From contig CANJKZ010000183.1 of NCBI GenBank assembly GCA_947471745.1, forward strand, positions 34,581 to 98,580: 64,000 bases of DNA, in the 5' to 3' direction. Position numbers and translations under genes: made by a program. This DNA comes from Closterium sp. Naga37s-1 (Eukaryota > Streptophyta > Zygnematophyceae > Desmidiales > Closteriaceae). This document shows positions 21,401 through 32,096 of the stretch, piece by piece (within the stretch, counting starts at the first letter, position 1; each line of letters opens with the position of its first letter). The notes below the pieces were generated by a model that saw nothing but the letters and a program-made list of their open reading frames with translations, searched no databases and was not told where the DNA came from.

Positions 21401-23130
21401 TGGTTATGATTGCTCAAGGAGAACATAGATTTGATATCTCTTGATTGGGACCATATCTCTGATGCCATGTTTGCTATGTATTCTGCTTGTGCTGGTGCTG
21501 AGGGTGACTATTATTCTTGTGTACCTAGCTCTGCTAGTATAGAGGCTGCTAGTGTAGGTGCTTATGAGACTGCTAGCACAGGTCCAGTTTCTGCGGAAGC
21601 TTTGCACACCTTCACGCTGGACTCCGGCGCGTCTCCCTGCTTCTTTCGCGACTGCACCACAGTCACACCACTCACATCACCGGTCCCTGTCACCCTGGCT
21701 GATCCCCCCTCTGGCCCAGTCGTTGCACGCGGTTCCACTGTTCTCCCGTGTTCCGCAACCCTCTCTGGCTCGATCATAGGTCTCCACTTCCCCTCGTTCG
21801 CTACGAACTTGGTGAGTACCTCTGTCCTCCAGGATCATTTGGTCACTACCACTACTCATGGGGACGAGCTCGTGGTGATATGTACGGACATAGTGTCTGG
21901 CGACCACCTCGCCATGTCCACTCGGAGGCCTGGGTTGGGCTTGTACACACAGCACACTGGCTCTACACAAGTAGCCGGGTCCGGTCAGGGTTTTGCGTCT
22001 TGCTCGTGTCAGTTACGTACGCACCCGTCTCTCCTCTAGCACCACCGTCTAGGCCACCCATCCCTACAGCATCTGCGTCGCATGCACTCACGTCTCCTTG
22101 TCTCTAGCCTCTTGAGATCCCTGCCCCCGCCCTCCGGTACCCCGCCCCCCTCGGTCCCGCCCCGTCAGGTGTGTCTCATGCTACCCCTCTGCCCTTGGTC
22201 ACGCGTAAGGTAGCGTCTCCCTCCCCGCAGTCCTCCTCTCAGTCCCCTCAGCTGCCTTCGGCACTTTCGCGACAGGTTACTGTGGACTCCGGGGGAGCTA
22301 GAGGGTGCTGCCACTGGAGGTGCTGGCACTGGAGGTGCTAGTTTTGGGGGTACTGGAGCTGGAGGTGCTGGCACATGTGGTTCTAGTTCTGGGGGTGCTA
22401 GTGCTGAAGCAGGAGGTGCTGGCGCTGGAGGTGCTAGTTTTGAGGAGTCTGGCGCTAGAGACACTACTACTGCGCCTCCCCACCGCCACGATACATGTCT
22501 CTGGGTGGATTGCCGACGTGAGCTTGAGGAGCAGGAGCGGTTGGAGCAGGAGAGGCGGGAGCTGCAGCAGTTGGACCTGCAGGAGCAGCAGGAGGAGCGG
22601 GAGCAGCAGCAGCAGCAGCAGCAACGGCAGCAGCAGCAGCAGCAGCAGCAACGGCAGCAGCAGCAGCAGCAACAGCCGCCGCAACTGCCTCTTGTGCGGC
22701 AGTTGTTCCCACCCGTGAGTGGTCTTTGGGCCCTTGAGTCTCCCCCTGCCTTCGGTCCTACGTTTCCTCCTCCGGACGCGTCACCTGCTGTTTCCTCTCC
22801 TCTTTGGTCTCTATCTCCTCCTCCGGTTGTCCCGCACTACCGTGTCCGCCCCTGTCCTCCGTGTGCTAGTCCCTCCTCTCCCACTGACGACCTCCACACT
22901 GCCCTCTTTTGTTCTAGTCGTTGCCGTTTTCCAGTTGAGTCTGTTTTTCCGTCACTTCCTGAATCGTCTCTCACTATCTCCACTACTCCTGTTTCTGACT
23001 ACTACCGTGGTGCTCGCCTTGTTGTATCTCGTGTCCTTGCCTTTCTTGTCACTGACCCTCGTGCCTCTCCGTCATCTGTCTTGCTATTACTGTTGGTGAC
23101 TTTACTACCACCCGCCGCCTTGACTACACC
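21400..23130 (+). pseudogene. Copia protease and spacer, integrase core deleted (copia-1b)
   Basis: A second copia piece follows the first although it carries an earlier part of the polyprotein. TFTLDSGASPCFFRDC near 21,610 is an intact-looking retropepsin active site (DSGA). The GAG-pre-integrase segment follows near 22,030, with TAG in place of Trp before HHRLGHPSLQHLRRM. From about 22,110 the sequence jumps to the region after integrase (Gly/Ala repeats, then polyGln), so the whole integrase core is missing. Copia-1a could supply it only if rearranged. Confidence 0.75.
22590..22685 (+). repeat. CAG repeat coding polyGln in copia spacer
   Basis: Runs of CAG with scattered CGG encode a Glu/Gln-rich then pure Gln stretch in the copia frame 22,505-23,197. 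The same kind of tract appears in copia-2 near 36,495-36,540, so it is a family feature. Confidence 0.85.
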
Positions 23131-23136
23131 ACGCGA

Positions 23137-24515
23137 GTGGTGGCTGCTCGTCCTCTGTCCGTCGGGAGTGAGTCTGATCTTGGCTGTGACGTCCTAGAGG
23201 ACAAGCGGTTTGAGCTAGAGTTCTTGACAGCCACTTCTCCCTCTCTCTGTGCCATGCTGCTTTCCCCTGAGGGAGACCCCGATGCCCTTGCATACCAACT
23301 CCTCGCACGTACAGTGAGGCAGTGTCAGGGGAGTGTGCCTCTCAGTGGAAAGCGGCCATGGACTTAGAGTTGACTTCTTGGAGATCCACAGGCACCTATG
23401 TCGACGTAGTTCCCCCTCCCAAGGCGAAAATTGTCGATGGCATGTGGCTTTTCAAGGTGAAGCAGCCGCCTGGATCACCGCCTGTGTTCAAGGCGTGCTA
23501 CGTGGCTAGGGGCTTCAGACATCGTGAGGGAGTTGACTTATCCAGACCTTCGCCCTGACCCCAAAGATGACGACTCTTCGGGTGTTACTTCACGTAGCAG
23601 CACAGCGAGACAACGAGCTGCACTCTCTCAACTTCTCCACTGAGTTTCTCTAGGGCTGCCTACACGAGGAGATCTGGTTGCGACGTCCTCCTGGCTTCAC
23701 TGACACCTTCCCACTTGGGACCCAGTGGAGCTGGAGGCGACCAGTCTACGGTATCTGCCAGTCGCCACGTGAGTGGCATGACAGTCTTCGCTCCACGCTT
23801 TGTGACCTTGAGTTTCGTCCTTCCTATGCCGGCCCGTCGCTATTTGTTCGCGCTGGCTCTACTCCTTTCTTTATAGTGGTGTACGTTGACGACCTGGTGT
23901 TTGCTACAGCAGACACAACAGCTCTGGCTAAGGTAAACTCCGAACTGCAGAAGAGACATACGTGCATTGACCACAAAGCCAGTTGTGTTGATCGGTCACT
24001 GTGACTCTTCCTACGCCGACGATGTGGAGACTCAGCGTTCGACTCTGGGCTATTGTTTCAGCTTGGGTGTTGGCGCTGTGTCATGGAGGTCTACACGGTC
24101 ATCGTCTGTGGCTTCGTCCAATGCAGAGGCAGAGATCTATGCTGGTGCGATGGCTGGACAGGAGCTTCGTTGGTTGACCTTCTTGCTTACCGACCTTGGT
24201 GAGCGGCTTCGCTTTGCACCGATTTTTGTCGCTGACAACAAGGCCATGATCCTCCTGTGTCGAGAGCCTCAACTGGAGAGCAGAGTGAACCGCATTGACG
24301 TGAGGTACTTTTTCCTACGAGAGTGGCCGCGACGCGGCCAGGCACACTTGGACTTTATGGCCTCAGAGGCCAACACTGCCGACATCTTCACCAATGCATT
24401 GGCGCCCGGTGACCACGACAGGTTCTGCGTGCAGCTAGGGCTTGTTGAGGTAAGCCGGTTTTTGTTGTTACCTTGTTATTTGCTCTGCTTGTTTTGCTTT
24501 TATATATCCTTGTGA
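23137..24515 (+). pseudogene. Copia RT and RNase H (copia-1b)
   Basis: Begins with the pre-RT conserved part (DLELTSWRSTGTYVDVVPPP and WLFKVKQPPGSPPVFKA), then a break at 23,558. RT resumes with PKMTTLRVLLHVAAQRDNEL, an in-frame TAG at about 23,652 inside 'EFLQGCLHEEIW', and the catalytic FIVVYVDDLVFAT near 23,875. A deletion removes the sequence between YVDD and RNase H. RNase H shows CDSSYADDVETQRSTLGYCF, SSSVASSNAEAEIYAGAM, FVADNKAMILLC and ANTADIFTNAL. The reading ends at 24,515. Confidence 0.85.
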
Positions 24516-24674
24516 ACTCTTGAACTGGCCTTATGGCCTCTTGTTTGTGCTCGGAGTGTGTAGTGACTCTGATCGCCACCCTGAGCCTTGTTTTGTTGCT
24601 TGCCCTTGACTGGTCTTGTGACCATTGTTTCCCTTGCCAGTTCTTAGATGCACCTCACCTAGCCTATGGGGGTG

Positions 24675-24826
24675 TGTCAAATAATATTTATATGCATTGT
24701 TAGGCTTCTAGGTTATAGTGAGTTGCCCTTGAAGGGTACAACACTTTCTAAGTTACTCTTTGTATCTCCCTCACTTCTCAACCAACACAAAGTTCTCTCG
24801 ACATTGCATCCTAGGCTACTTTGAGA
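24675..24826 (+). repeat. Probable 3' LTR of copia-1
   Basis: The purine tract CTATGGGGGTG (24,664-24,674) is directly followed by TGTCAAATAATATTTATATG. The same tract-plus-TGTCA arrangement precedes the other copia-like 3' LTRs here. The right end, near CTACTTTGAGA, is uncertain. Confidence 0.6.
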
Positions 24827-24849
24827 GTCTAGAATGATCGAAGGGTAAG

Positions 24850-25174
24850 TGTAAGGATTTTTTCGGCATTCCTTACCGCGTACGTCAACATCGCGTACAT
24901 CAGCAGCCGTTGTTCGCCCGTTGCTGCTAACGGGGCTTTGCCAACCTTCACGCGCGCTTTTCACCAAACGGTGCACCGCTGGCCCAGCCGTGTTGGCCTA
25001 TGCTTCAGGAATAGCCCAAACCTTGATGCCAGCATCGCACTAGCTAGCTCGCACGCAATGCATTACCGTATGCATGTTTGCACATAAGTATTCGCTCATG
25101 CCTTCGCTCATAGTCTGTACTCGTTTGATACCCTAATGCAACTCTTGCTACATCGATTCAATGAACCCGTAACA
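24850..25174 (+). repeat. 5' LTR of gypsy-B
   Basis: Begins TGTAAGG and ends CCCGTAACA, the same length as the 3' LTR. Confidence 0.92.
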
Positions 25175-25176
25175 CT

Positions 25177-25190
25177 TGGATATCAGAGCC
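25177..25190 (+). other. Primer-binding site of gypsy-B
   Basis: TGGATATCAGAGCC, two bases after the 5' LTR. It matches the plant initiator-Met tRNA site TGGTATCAGAGC with one extra base. Confidence 0.85.
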
Positions 25191-25360
25191 ACTATCTTTT
25201 AAGACCATGCATTTCCACAACCAGAGAGAACTCAACTTTTGTTTTTTCACTCGAAAGGACTCACGCCCCTTAGCACCTAGGAGCCACTGTCCTCACATTC
25301 TCACGTAAACGCGTGCAGCCACGAGTGCGCCTAGCGCTAAGATGAGCCGCCGTCCTTCGA

Positions 25361-26470
25361 CATGGCCAAACGCATCGCCGTCACGAGCCTCACGCAGGAG
25401 TGCTTGAACGGACTACTGCAGCAGCTGCACGAACGTTTTAAAGAAATTGCGGCGCTGACGGAAGAACGTGCGTCGCTCCAAAACGACGTCACACGGGCGC
25501 AACAAGAACAATAAAAAACACAAGGCATGCAAGCACAAGGAGCACGTCAGGCATCCCAGCACGGGATTGTGGGACAACCCTCGAGCGCGGCTAGTGTTGG
25601 AGTCGCCCGCAATGATGGAGGTGATGACCACGACACGACACACCCCGGAGAGACGAATGCGGTCAGGAGTCAGCCACACGTCATGATTTTGGTGTCGAAC
25701 GACGAGTCGGCATTGCTGTCATCGATGCCGCTCAAGCCGCAGCGTCCGCCTTGCTTTGATCTGAACCAACGAGGTGGTCCAACGGTTCTAGCATGGTTGT
25801 TCACGATAAACGTTTTTTTCGACGCCAACTACGCCCCGGTGGACGCGGCCAAGATCCGATACCCCGTGTCGCCCCTGCAAGGATCCGCCATGGATTGGTG
25901 GCACGTCATCGTCACAAAGCCGATGGAATACGAGACTCTACCATCACGAAAAGGACAAACCGGACCCTGGGCGCCGTCGTATTTCGTGGAGGTAGCCCAG
26001 TATCGCATGTGGGATGCGCGGTGGGCAGGTCTGCGTGTGAGATTCGAGCCAATCACGGCTTCAATCGCGGCGCGACAGAAGCTCCGCACTTTGTGCCAGC
26101 TCGGCTCCGTCCTGGACTACACCAGCGGGTTTCTGGTGTTGTGCGAGCATGTGGGATATATGCACGAGGTGGAACGCATCGACCGCTGTGTCGGCGGCCT
26201 GAAACTCAAAATCGCCCAGGAAATCCTGCTTCGCAACGTCACCGAAATGAGATTCTCTCTATGGTGGAAAGAAACTAGATTTTCTCTGCCAACCAAGACC
26301 GGGGTCCTACAGCAACAACAGCAGCTGGGGACATCGGACTCGTGGGACGAACGAGCACGCCACGATACGCGCCGTTGCGACGAATGCCGCTGCCGCACCG
26401 TTCAAAGGGCTCTGCTTCGCGTGCAACAGGCCGGGGAACCGTAAGAGCAAATGCCCGGAAAACGCTAAGG
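25361..26470 (+). pseudogene. Gag of gypsy-B
   Basis: Starts at the ATG of MAKRIAVTSLTQECLNGLL. A TAA near 25,512 splits it, then 25,527-26,444 is open for 305 codons. Ty3-type capsid motifs are visible: GGPTVLAWLFTINVFFDAN and GSAMDWWHVIV, then QYRMWDARWAGLRVRFEP and LCQLGSVLDYTSGFLVLCE. The end enters the knuckle-region frame (the fragment CNRPGNRKSKC type), which is cut by the nested LTR element at 26,477. This is the most complete gag of the family in the window. Confidence 0.85.
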
Positions 26471-26819
26471 GAAAGGTGTCAGAATGTTGTATTTGTCTAG
26501 CCTGCAGTGGGGTACTCTATAGAGAGTACATCCCAAATTAGGGTTTCCTATATGTACTCAACTGCCTGCTAGTGCAAACCTCTCTTCACTGTTCTAACTT
26601 TCTGCTCACTATTCTGACATGCTATCAGAGCAGGTCGACCCTCCCGGGTCGTTCCTGTGGATGGCCCCACCACTTGCTTCCGCTGCTACTTTGTCCCTGC
26701 GAGTCGCGCGCCCCGGGCGCGCGACGTTTCTCACCTTTTCATCCCGCCACGCGCTCGGGGCGCGTGGCAGTTTTCTGCCCGCCGCGCGCTCGGGGCGCGT
26801 GGCGGTTTACTGCCTCCCG

Positions 26820-27175
26820 TCGCTCGTCAAGGCGCCCTCGGGGGCTCGTGCGCGGCCCCCTCCCGTCGCCCGTCGTGGTGCCCTCGGGGGCCCGCGCGCG
26901 GCCCCCTCCCGTCGCCCGTCGTGGCGCCCTCGGGGGCCCGCGCGGCCCCCACTTGCGTCGCCCGTCGAGGCGCCCTCGGGGGCTCGCGCGCAGCCCCCCT
27001 CCCGTCGCCCGTCGAGGCGCCCTCGGGGGCTCGCGCGCGGCCCCCTCCCGTCGCTCGTCGTGGCGCCCTCGGGGGCCCGTGCGCGGCCCCCTCCCGTCGC
27101 CCGTCGTGGCGCCCTCGGGGGCCCGCGCGGCCCCCACTTCCGTCGCCCGTCGAGGCGCCCTCAGGGGCCCGCGCG
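26820..27175. repeat. 46-bp GC-rich tandem repeat inside nested element
   Basis: About seven or eight units of 46 bp, each containing GCGCCCTCGGGGG and CCCGTCGCCCGTCG. All frames through it read as Arg/Pro/Ala repeats; I do not regard them as genes. Confidence 0.85.
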
Positions 27176-27534
27176 CTGCCCTACCTGCAGCTCGCGAACC
27201 GCCCCTGCAGCCCGCGAGCCGCCCCTGCAGCCCACGCGAGCCACCACTGCGGCCCGCGTGCCGCCTCTGCAGCCCGCGAGCAGCCCCTGCCGCCTCCTGC
27301 CCTCGTGCAAATGCGGGGTGGCGGGTATGGGGGTGGCGGGTGTGTGCGTCACCACTTGCTCCTCCTCCTCCTCCGTCTCCCGCTACTGCAGCTGCCGCTG
27401 AGGGGGGTGGATGTGTGGGAGCCGAAGGAGTGGTGCTAGGGGGGTGACATGGGAGTGGAGCTAGGGGTGCAACAAGGGGTGTGTGAACGGGAGTTTTGGG
27501 ACAATGGGGGAGGTTGAAGGGGGGGTGGCCGCAG

Positions 27535-27775
27535 TGAAGCCAGCAGCTCCAGTCGCCTGTGAGACCGTTGCGCCAGTCGCCCGTGATCCCTTCGCTCCAG
27601 TCGCCCGTGAGCCCGTTGCTCCAGTCGCTAGTGAGTCAGTTGCTCCTGCCGCTCGTCTAGCCGCGGAGCCAGTTACTCCAGTTGCCCGTGTGCCAGTTGC
27701 TCCAGTTGCCAGTGTGCCAGTTGCTCCAGTTGCCCATGTGCCAGTTGCTCCAGTTGCGCCGTGTGCCAGCAGCTT
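27535..27775. repeat. Val-Ala-Pro repeat tract inside nested element
   Basis: Recurring GTTGCTCCAGT(C/T)GCC units, 18-24 bp, giving a PVAPVAREPVAPVA-like reading in one frame. A possible Pro-rich remnant of a copia gag, otherwise simple repeat. Confidence 0.6.
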
Positions 27776-28401
27776 CACCTGCCGCCCACCATCTCCTCTC
27801 CTCTCAGTCTCTCCTCCTCCTCACTTGCCCTCTGTGATAGCCTCTAGCTTTGCTTATCATTGTGAACTATTGCTCTGCTTGCTTGTTGTGCTAATTACAC
27901 CCCACTTTGGCTATGGGGTTGTGTCAGAATGTTGTATTTGTCTAGCCTGCAGTGGGGTTCTCTACAGCGAGTATAGCCCAAATTAGGGTTTCCTATATGT
28001 ACTCAACTGCCTGCTAGTGCAAACCTCTCTTCACTGTTCTAACTTTCTGCTCACTATTCTGACAAAAGGGGGAAGCTGAGTAGCAGAAACAGACCAGGTA
28101 GCAGGGAAATGCTGGGAGTCAGTAGCAGGCATGCCCGCTACTGACAGGTCACGCCGCTTGCCCGACCCAACCGACCCTCACCAAGTGATTGTGCCGGTTC
28201 ACGCAATCGACCACACCCGGGAGAATAAGGAGGGTACAACGGTAGATAGTCCCATACTGTTTAGCAGGAAAATACCAACGGACTTAGTTAAAATATTTGT
28301 AGAAGGCACAGCCCGATCAGCACGGAGACTAAAACTGCCACTGGACCGATGTTTACCTTAGATTGCCGCACGGATGGTCGACAGCACGCCACTGGTGATA
28401 C

Positions 28402-28773
28402 GTGAACGCGTGGACCGAGTTTGGATTCGTTGTGGGGGTAGCGTCACTTACCCAGGAAATGCTGGCGGCGACCCTCAACGGGACCAATATTCTGCTTGGA
28501 TGTGATTGGTTGCGACGACACAATCCGCGAATCGACAAGACGACGGGTGACAGCACTGTGCGAGTGAACGGTAACAACATCGCCCTACCTCTCTTGAGCT
28601 CGCCTGCGTCCTTGTCGGTGCGTATCAACACGATCACAATGAAACGTGCCGTAGCGGCAGAAGCTGACGTGTATGCGGTTGACATTCTTAAAGCCGAGGC
28701 AGCAGACAAGCCGAGTGATTTACAGAAACTGCTTGCCGACGTACCGGATGACTTTGCGGCGCTACTGAAGTAA
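28402..28773 (+). pseudogene. Protease C-terminal region of gypsy-B
   Basis: Encodes NILLGCDWLRRHNPRID followed by a helical linker (VYAVDILKAEAADKPSDLQKL) into the RT. Upstream frame 28,131-28,361 (DPHQVIVPVHAIDH) belongs to the same region. The catalytic Asp motif is not recognisable. Confidence 0.65.
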
Positions 28774-28829
28774 TACATCGAAATCCGCAGGGACTGCCAC
28801 CTCAACGACCGCACGACCACAGGATAGAA

Positions 28830-29410
28830 CTGGAACCGGGGGTAGAGCCGACAGTACAGCGACAGTTCCAACTGACCCAACCCAAAACGGATGAACTGCG
28901 GAAGTAGCTGGATTACTTCCTGGAGAAAAAGTTCACACGTTCGTGTTCGTCGCCTTTCACCGCACCGATACTGTTGACACTGAAAAACGGCGGGGATTTC
29001 GGATGTGCATAGATTACCGTGCACTGAACAGGGTTACAATCAAGTCCCGTTACCCCAACCCGCAAGCTGACAAACTCATAGTCCAGCTTCGCACAGCCCG
29101 TGTCTTCTCAAAGACTGACCTTCGAGGGGGTTACCATCAAATCTGAATCAACCCGCCCGACTGCCCGAAAACCGCCTTCCGCACCCGCTACTGATCTTTC
29201 AGATACACGGAGATGCCTTTCGGACTGAGTGAGAACCGCCTACTGACCAAATCCTCTAAGTGTGAATTCTTACAAGACAAACTGGAGCTTTTAGGGCAAG
29301 TTAGTTCAGACAACGGAGTGGAAAAAGACCCGAAAAATATCGCAAAGATTCAAGCCTGGTACGCGCCGACCAGCTTGATAGAGTTGTAGAGTTTTCTAAG
29401 GTTTGCCAAC
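28830..29410 (+). pseudogene. RT of gypsy-B, catalytic YxDD segment deleted
   Basis: Several frames together read [19 protein letters not shown], a TAG in '[12 protein letters not shown]', [32 protein letters not shown] followed by TGA, PPDCPKTAFRTRY with another TGA, and TEMPFGLSEN. Directly after FGLS the sequence jumps to NRLLTKSSKCEFL, so the stretch normally holding the YVDD or YLDD catalytic pair (about 50 residues) is lost. A further TAG lies in 'IEL*SFLRFANYV'. Confidence 0.85.
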
Positions 29411-29414
29411 TACG

Positions 29415-29985
29415 TGCGGGGGTCTGTCCCCGACATGGCGCAATTGACTGCCCCGTTGACCGACCTGCTGAGAAAGGGGGTTGAGTACACATGGGGGGAG
29501 AGAGAGCAAGCTGCCTCTTCAACCCTAAAAAATATTCTGTGCTCACCGCTCGTGCTTCATCGTTCGAACTCGTCATTGACGCAAGCGACATCATTGAGGG
29601 AGCAGTACCGCTGCAGGAATTCGGGAACGGCCTTCAGACAATCGCGTACGAGTCCCGCAAACTCCACCCACTCGAGCGCGATTACCCAATACACGACCGC
29701 GAGATGTTGGCGATCGTGCACGCGTTCAAGGTGTGGCGGTGCTACTTGACAGGATCCGACGTGAAAGTATAAACAGACCATCGCGTAGAACAGTACTTAC
29801 GCGCCCAACCGAACCTCAATCCGCGACATATTCGCTGGTTGGACTAGTTGGAGTCCAACTTCCACTACACCTTCACGTATAAAAAAGGAGCATTGAATAT
29901 TGCCGACGCCCTTATCCGCCCCATTGCCCAACTTCTTGCCATCCTACTCGCCCAAACCAACCCACCGTTAGCAGGCCTATTACTC
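29415..29985 (+). pseudogene. RNase H of gypsy-B
   Basis: Contains TAPLTDLLRKGVEYTWGERE, then in the next frame ELVIDASDIIEGAVPLQE, ESRKLHPLERDYPIHDREML, VHAFKVWRCYLTGSDVKV followed by TAA where relatives have Gln, TDHR, and NFHYTFTYKKGALNIADAL. The order and motifs are those of gypsy RNase H. Two stops and one frameshift interrupt it. Confidence 0.85.
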
Positions 29986-30109
29986 ACAGATAACGCACCG
30001 ACCCATTTTTCACCACAGGGAATTCGCAGCAGCTGACAGAAGCAAAGCGAGTGTATTACGTAAAGGCCGGCACCAATCGCATCTAGGTACCAGCGTATTC
30101 ACTGCAACG

Positions 30110-30880
30110 GGAACTACTACTGAAGGAGGCACACCAGGGCTACCTCGGGTCACTTTGGGGTAGAGAAGACGCGATAGCAACTGCAGCTATATTACTACTG
30201 GCTGGAGCTGTTGACCGACGTACAACACCACGTGGAATCGCGCCCCACGTGTCAGGTGATGAAGAGCTCGCGCAAAAGAAAGGCGGGTCAGTTGCAGCCG
30301 ATCCCACCGCCCGAGCGTACATGGCAGCAGGTTACCATGGATTTTGTTACGGGGTTATCTTCGAGCCCTGGAGGTAACGACGCAGTTATGGTTGTCGTTG
30401 ACAGACTGACAAAAATGGCCCACTTCACTGCGTGCAGGAAATTGATCTCAGCCAAAGAAACCGCTCGCCTGTTCTTCGCGACCGTCATTCGACTGCACGC
30501 GATACCTGCCGTGATAATCAGCGACCGCAACACACAAGCAACTTCTGGAAGAACCTTTGGGAGCAGCTCAGGATACGGCTACAGTTCAGTTTGTCGTGCC
30601 ACCCCAAGACTAACGGTCAGACGGAGCAAATGAGCCAGACTATGGAGCAGCTGATTCGTGCCACGTGCGACGACCCGACAACATAAGAGCAGCAGTTGCT
30701 GCTGATCGAGTTCTCCCACAACAACGCCACGTCAGCGACGACGCAACAGTCCCCGTTCTACCTAGAGTAAGGGCAAAATCCAACAGTGCCCATGACGAGC
30801 TTGAACAACCCAACACCACGCGCGCAACAATTCGCCGAGATTCTGCAAGCTGCCCGAACGTGAGCAGCAGGCGCAATTAA
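30110..30880 (+). pseudogene. Integrase of gypsy-B
   Basis: Zinc-domain remnant LLKEAHQGYLGSLWG near 30,120, then RTWQQVTMDFVTGLSSSP (first Asp), AVMVVVDRLTKMAHF, ETARLFFATVIRLHAIPAVI and IISDRNTQ (second Asp). A frameshift near 30,535 leads to NFWKNLWEQLRIRLQFSL and HPKTNGQTEQMSQTMEQL (Glu). A TAA near 30,685 follows. Confidence 0.85.
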
Positions 30881-31058
30881 AAAAGCCAACATCATCGCGA
30901 AGAGAAATGCTGACCACCATCGCTGCACGGTAACATACTAGTCAGGAGACTACGCTCAGCACACAGAATCTAAAGACTGCCCGTCGTACCAAAACTTCGA
31001 CCGCGATACTGTGGACCTTTCCAAATCAGTCATATGATCACCCCAGTTACCGCCCTGT

Positions 31059-31401
31059 CAGAGGTCCACTGGTGATCCCTGATTGATCCTAGGGAAGGAT
31101 TACAGGCACGTTGGCCTGGGGGTTTATGGGTGCACTCACCCGCCACACAAAGAAGCCCTTTTATCCCAATGGTTAGTGGCTGGGATTTTGACATGGTATC
31201 AGAGCGAACGTCTCGGGTTCGAATCCCAGTCTGTGCACTTCGGGCATCCCAGTGCGGGGGGAAGTCAGAGGTCCATTGGTGATCCCCGATTGATCCTAGG
31301 AAGGGTTACATGCACGTTGGCCTGAGAGGTTATGAGCGCACTCACCCACTACACAAACAAGCCCTTTTATCCCAGTGGTTAGTGGCTGGGATTCTGACAC
31401 G
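31059..31401 (+). repeat. Duplicated tRNA-like (SINE-type) repeat in gypsy-B
   Basis: Two direct copies with a 207-bp spacing start at 31,059 and 31,266 with CAGAGGTCCA(C/T)TGGTGATCC. The first copy carries a box-A-like TGGTTAGTGGCTGG and a canonical Pol III B box GGTTCGAATCC about 35 bases later. The second copy ends just before the B box. This is the anatomy of a tRNA-derived SINE head. It sits between integrase and chromodomain. Confidence 0.6.
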
Positions 31402-31519
31402 CCCATCCACTGCTGCCGACCGACGGGTACATCAGCCCATCATTCCACGTCAGCCTGCTTCCCAACCACCAGCCAACTGCCACGCCATCGCCCACCATCC
31501 ATGACTCGCCCTACATCGG

Positions 31520-31720
31520 AGCCGATCGTCAAGCCTGAGAAAGTTCTGAGCCATTGGATTCGCCACCCCACGAGAATCAAGAGGATCGAGTTCCTCGTTC
31601 GCTGAATGGATCGCACCAAAACGGAAGATAGCTGGGTGCCCCTGGCCAACAATGAAAGCCAACCTGTCCTGAAACTGTACCTGGGGAGCCGAGGTTTCTG
31701 CAATATTCACGCACTCGCAT
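31520..31720 (+). pseudogene. Chromodomain of gypsy-B, stop at core Trp position
   Basis: The frame reads EKVLSHWIRHPTRIKRIEFL, then VR, a TGA at 31,603-31,605 where the chromodomain has its conserved Trp (TGG), and SWVPLANNES. Chromodomains at the integrase C-terminus guide chromoviruses to marked chromatin. The rest of the fold is well kept, so this one base ends the domain. Confidence 0.7.
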
Positions 31721-31726
31721 AGCGGA

Positions 31727-31763
31727 GGGGGCTTCTTGAGGAAGGGGGAAGAGGGGGGGGGGA
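31727..31763 (+). other. Polypurine tract of gypsy-B
   Basis: A G/A-rich run ending GAGGGGGGGGGGA, three bases before the 3' LTR; it would prime second-strand synthesis. Confidence 0.75.
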
Positions 31764-31766
31764 TAG

Positions 31767-32091
31767 TATAAGGATTTGTTTGGCATTCCTTACCGCATAC
31801 GTCAACATCACGTACAGCAACAGCCGTTGTTCGACCGTTACTGCTAACGGGGCTTCGTTAACCTTCGCGCGCACAATTCACCAAACCATGCACCACTAGC
31901 CCGGCCGGGTTGGCCTACGCTTTGGGACTAGCCCAAACCTTGATGCCAGCATTGCACTAGCTAGCTCGCATGCACCGCGTTGCCGTTTGCATGTTCGCAC
32001 AAATGTATTCGCTCATGCCTTCGCTCATACTTTGTACCCGTTTGACACCCTAGTGCAATTCTCGCTACTTCGATTCATTGCACCCGTAACA
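31767..32091 (+). repeat. 3' LTR of gypsy-B
   Basis: Begins TATAAGG (first TG changed to TA) and ends CCCGTAACA, 325 bp. Confidence 0.92.
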
Positions 32092-32096
32092 GTAAG

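Larger units (their letters stand above)
26477..28064 (+). mobile_element. Nested small LTR element (TRIM/LARD-like) in gypsy-B
   Basis: Two 143-bp LTRs (26,477-26,619 and 27,922-28,064) begin TGTCAGAAT and end ATTCTGACA. The duplication AAAGG flanks it (26,472-26,476 and 28,065-28,069). The gypsy-A copy (about 19,425) shows the uninterrupted target, which confirms the insertion. A primer site TGCTATCAGAGCAGG follows the 5' LTR and the tract CTATGGGGTTG precedes the 3' LTR. The 1.3-kb interior is GC-rich repeats without RT, so it must have moved using another copia-type element's enzymes. Confidence 0.93.
24850..32091 (+). mobile_element. Full-length Ty3/gypsy chromovirus (gypsy-B)
   Basis: Bounded by two 325-bp LTRs (24,850-25,174 and 31,767-32,091) and a perfect 5-bp duplication GTAAG (24,845-24,849 and 32,092-32,096). 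Inside, in order: PBS, gag, a nested small LTR element, protease, RT, RNase H, integrase, a tRNA-like repeat, a chromodomain and a polypurine tract. Gene order and chromodomain identify a chromovirus. Numerous stops and an RT deletion make it inactive. The two LTRs differ at many positions, so this insertion is old compared with copia-4. Confidence 0.92.

Noticed and set aside
26572..27447. Overlapping frames of 260-291 aa in the GC-rich block
   Set aside because: All three forward frames and the reverse are open through a 46-bp repeat; no domain. They belong to the interior of a non-autonomous LTR element.
31130..31230. Functional tRNA gene
   Set aside because: It has B-box and A-box-like sequence, but I could not fold a full cloverleaf with a plausible acceptor stem, and it is duplicated with truncation inside a retroelement.
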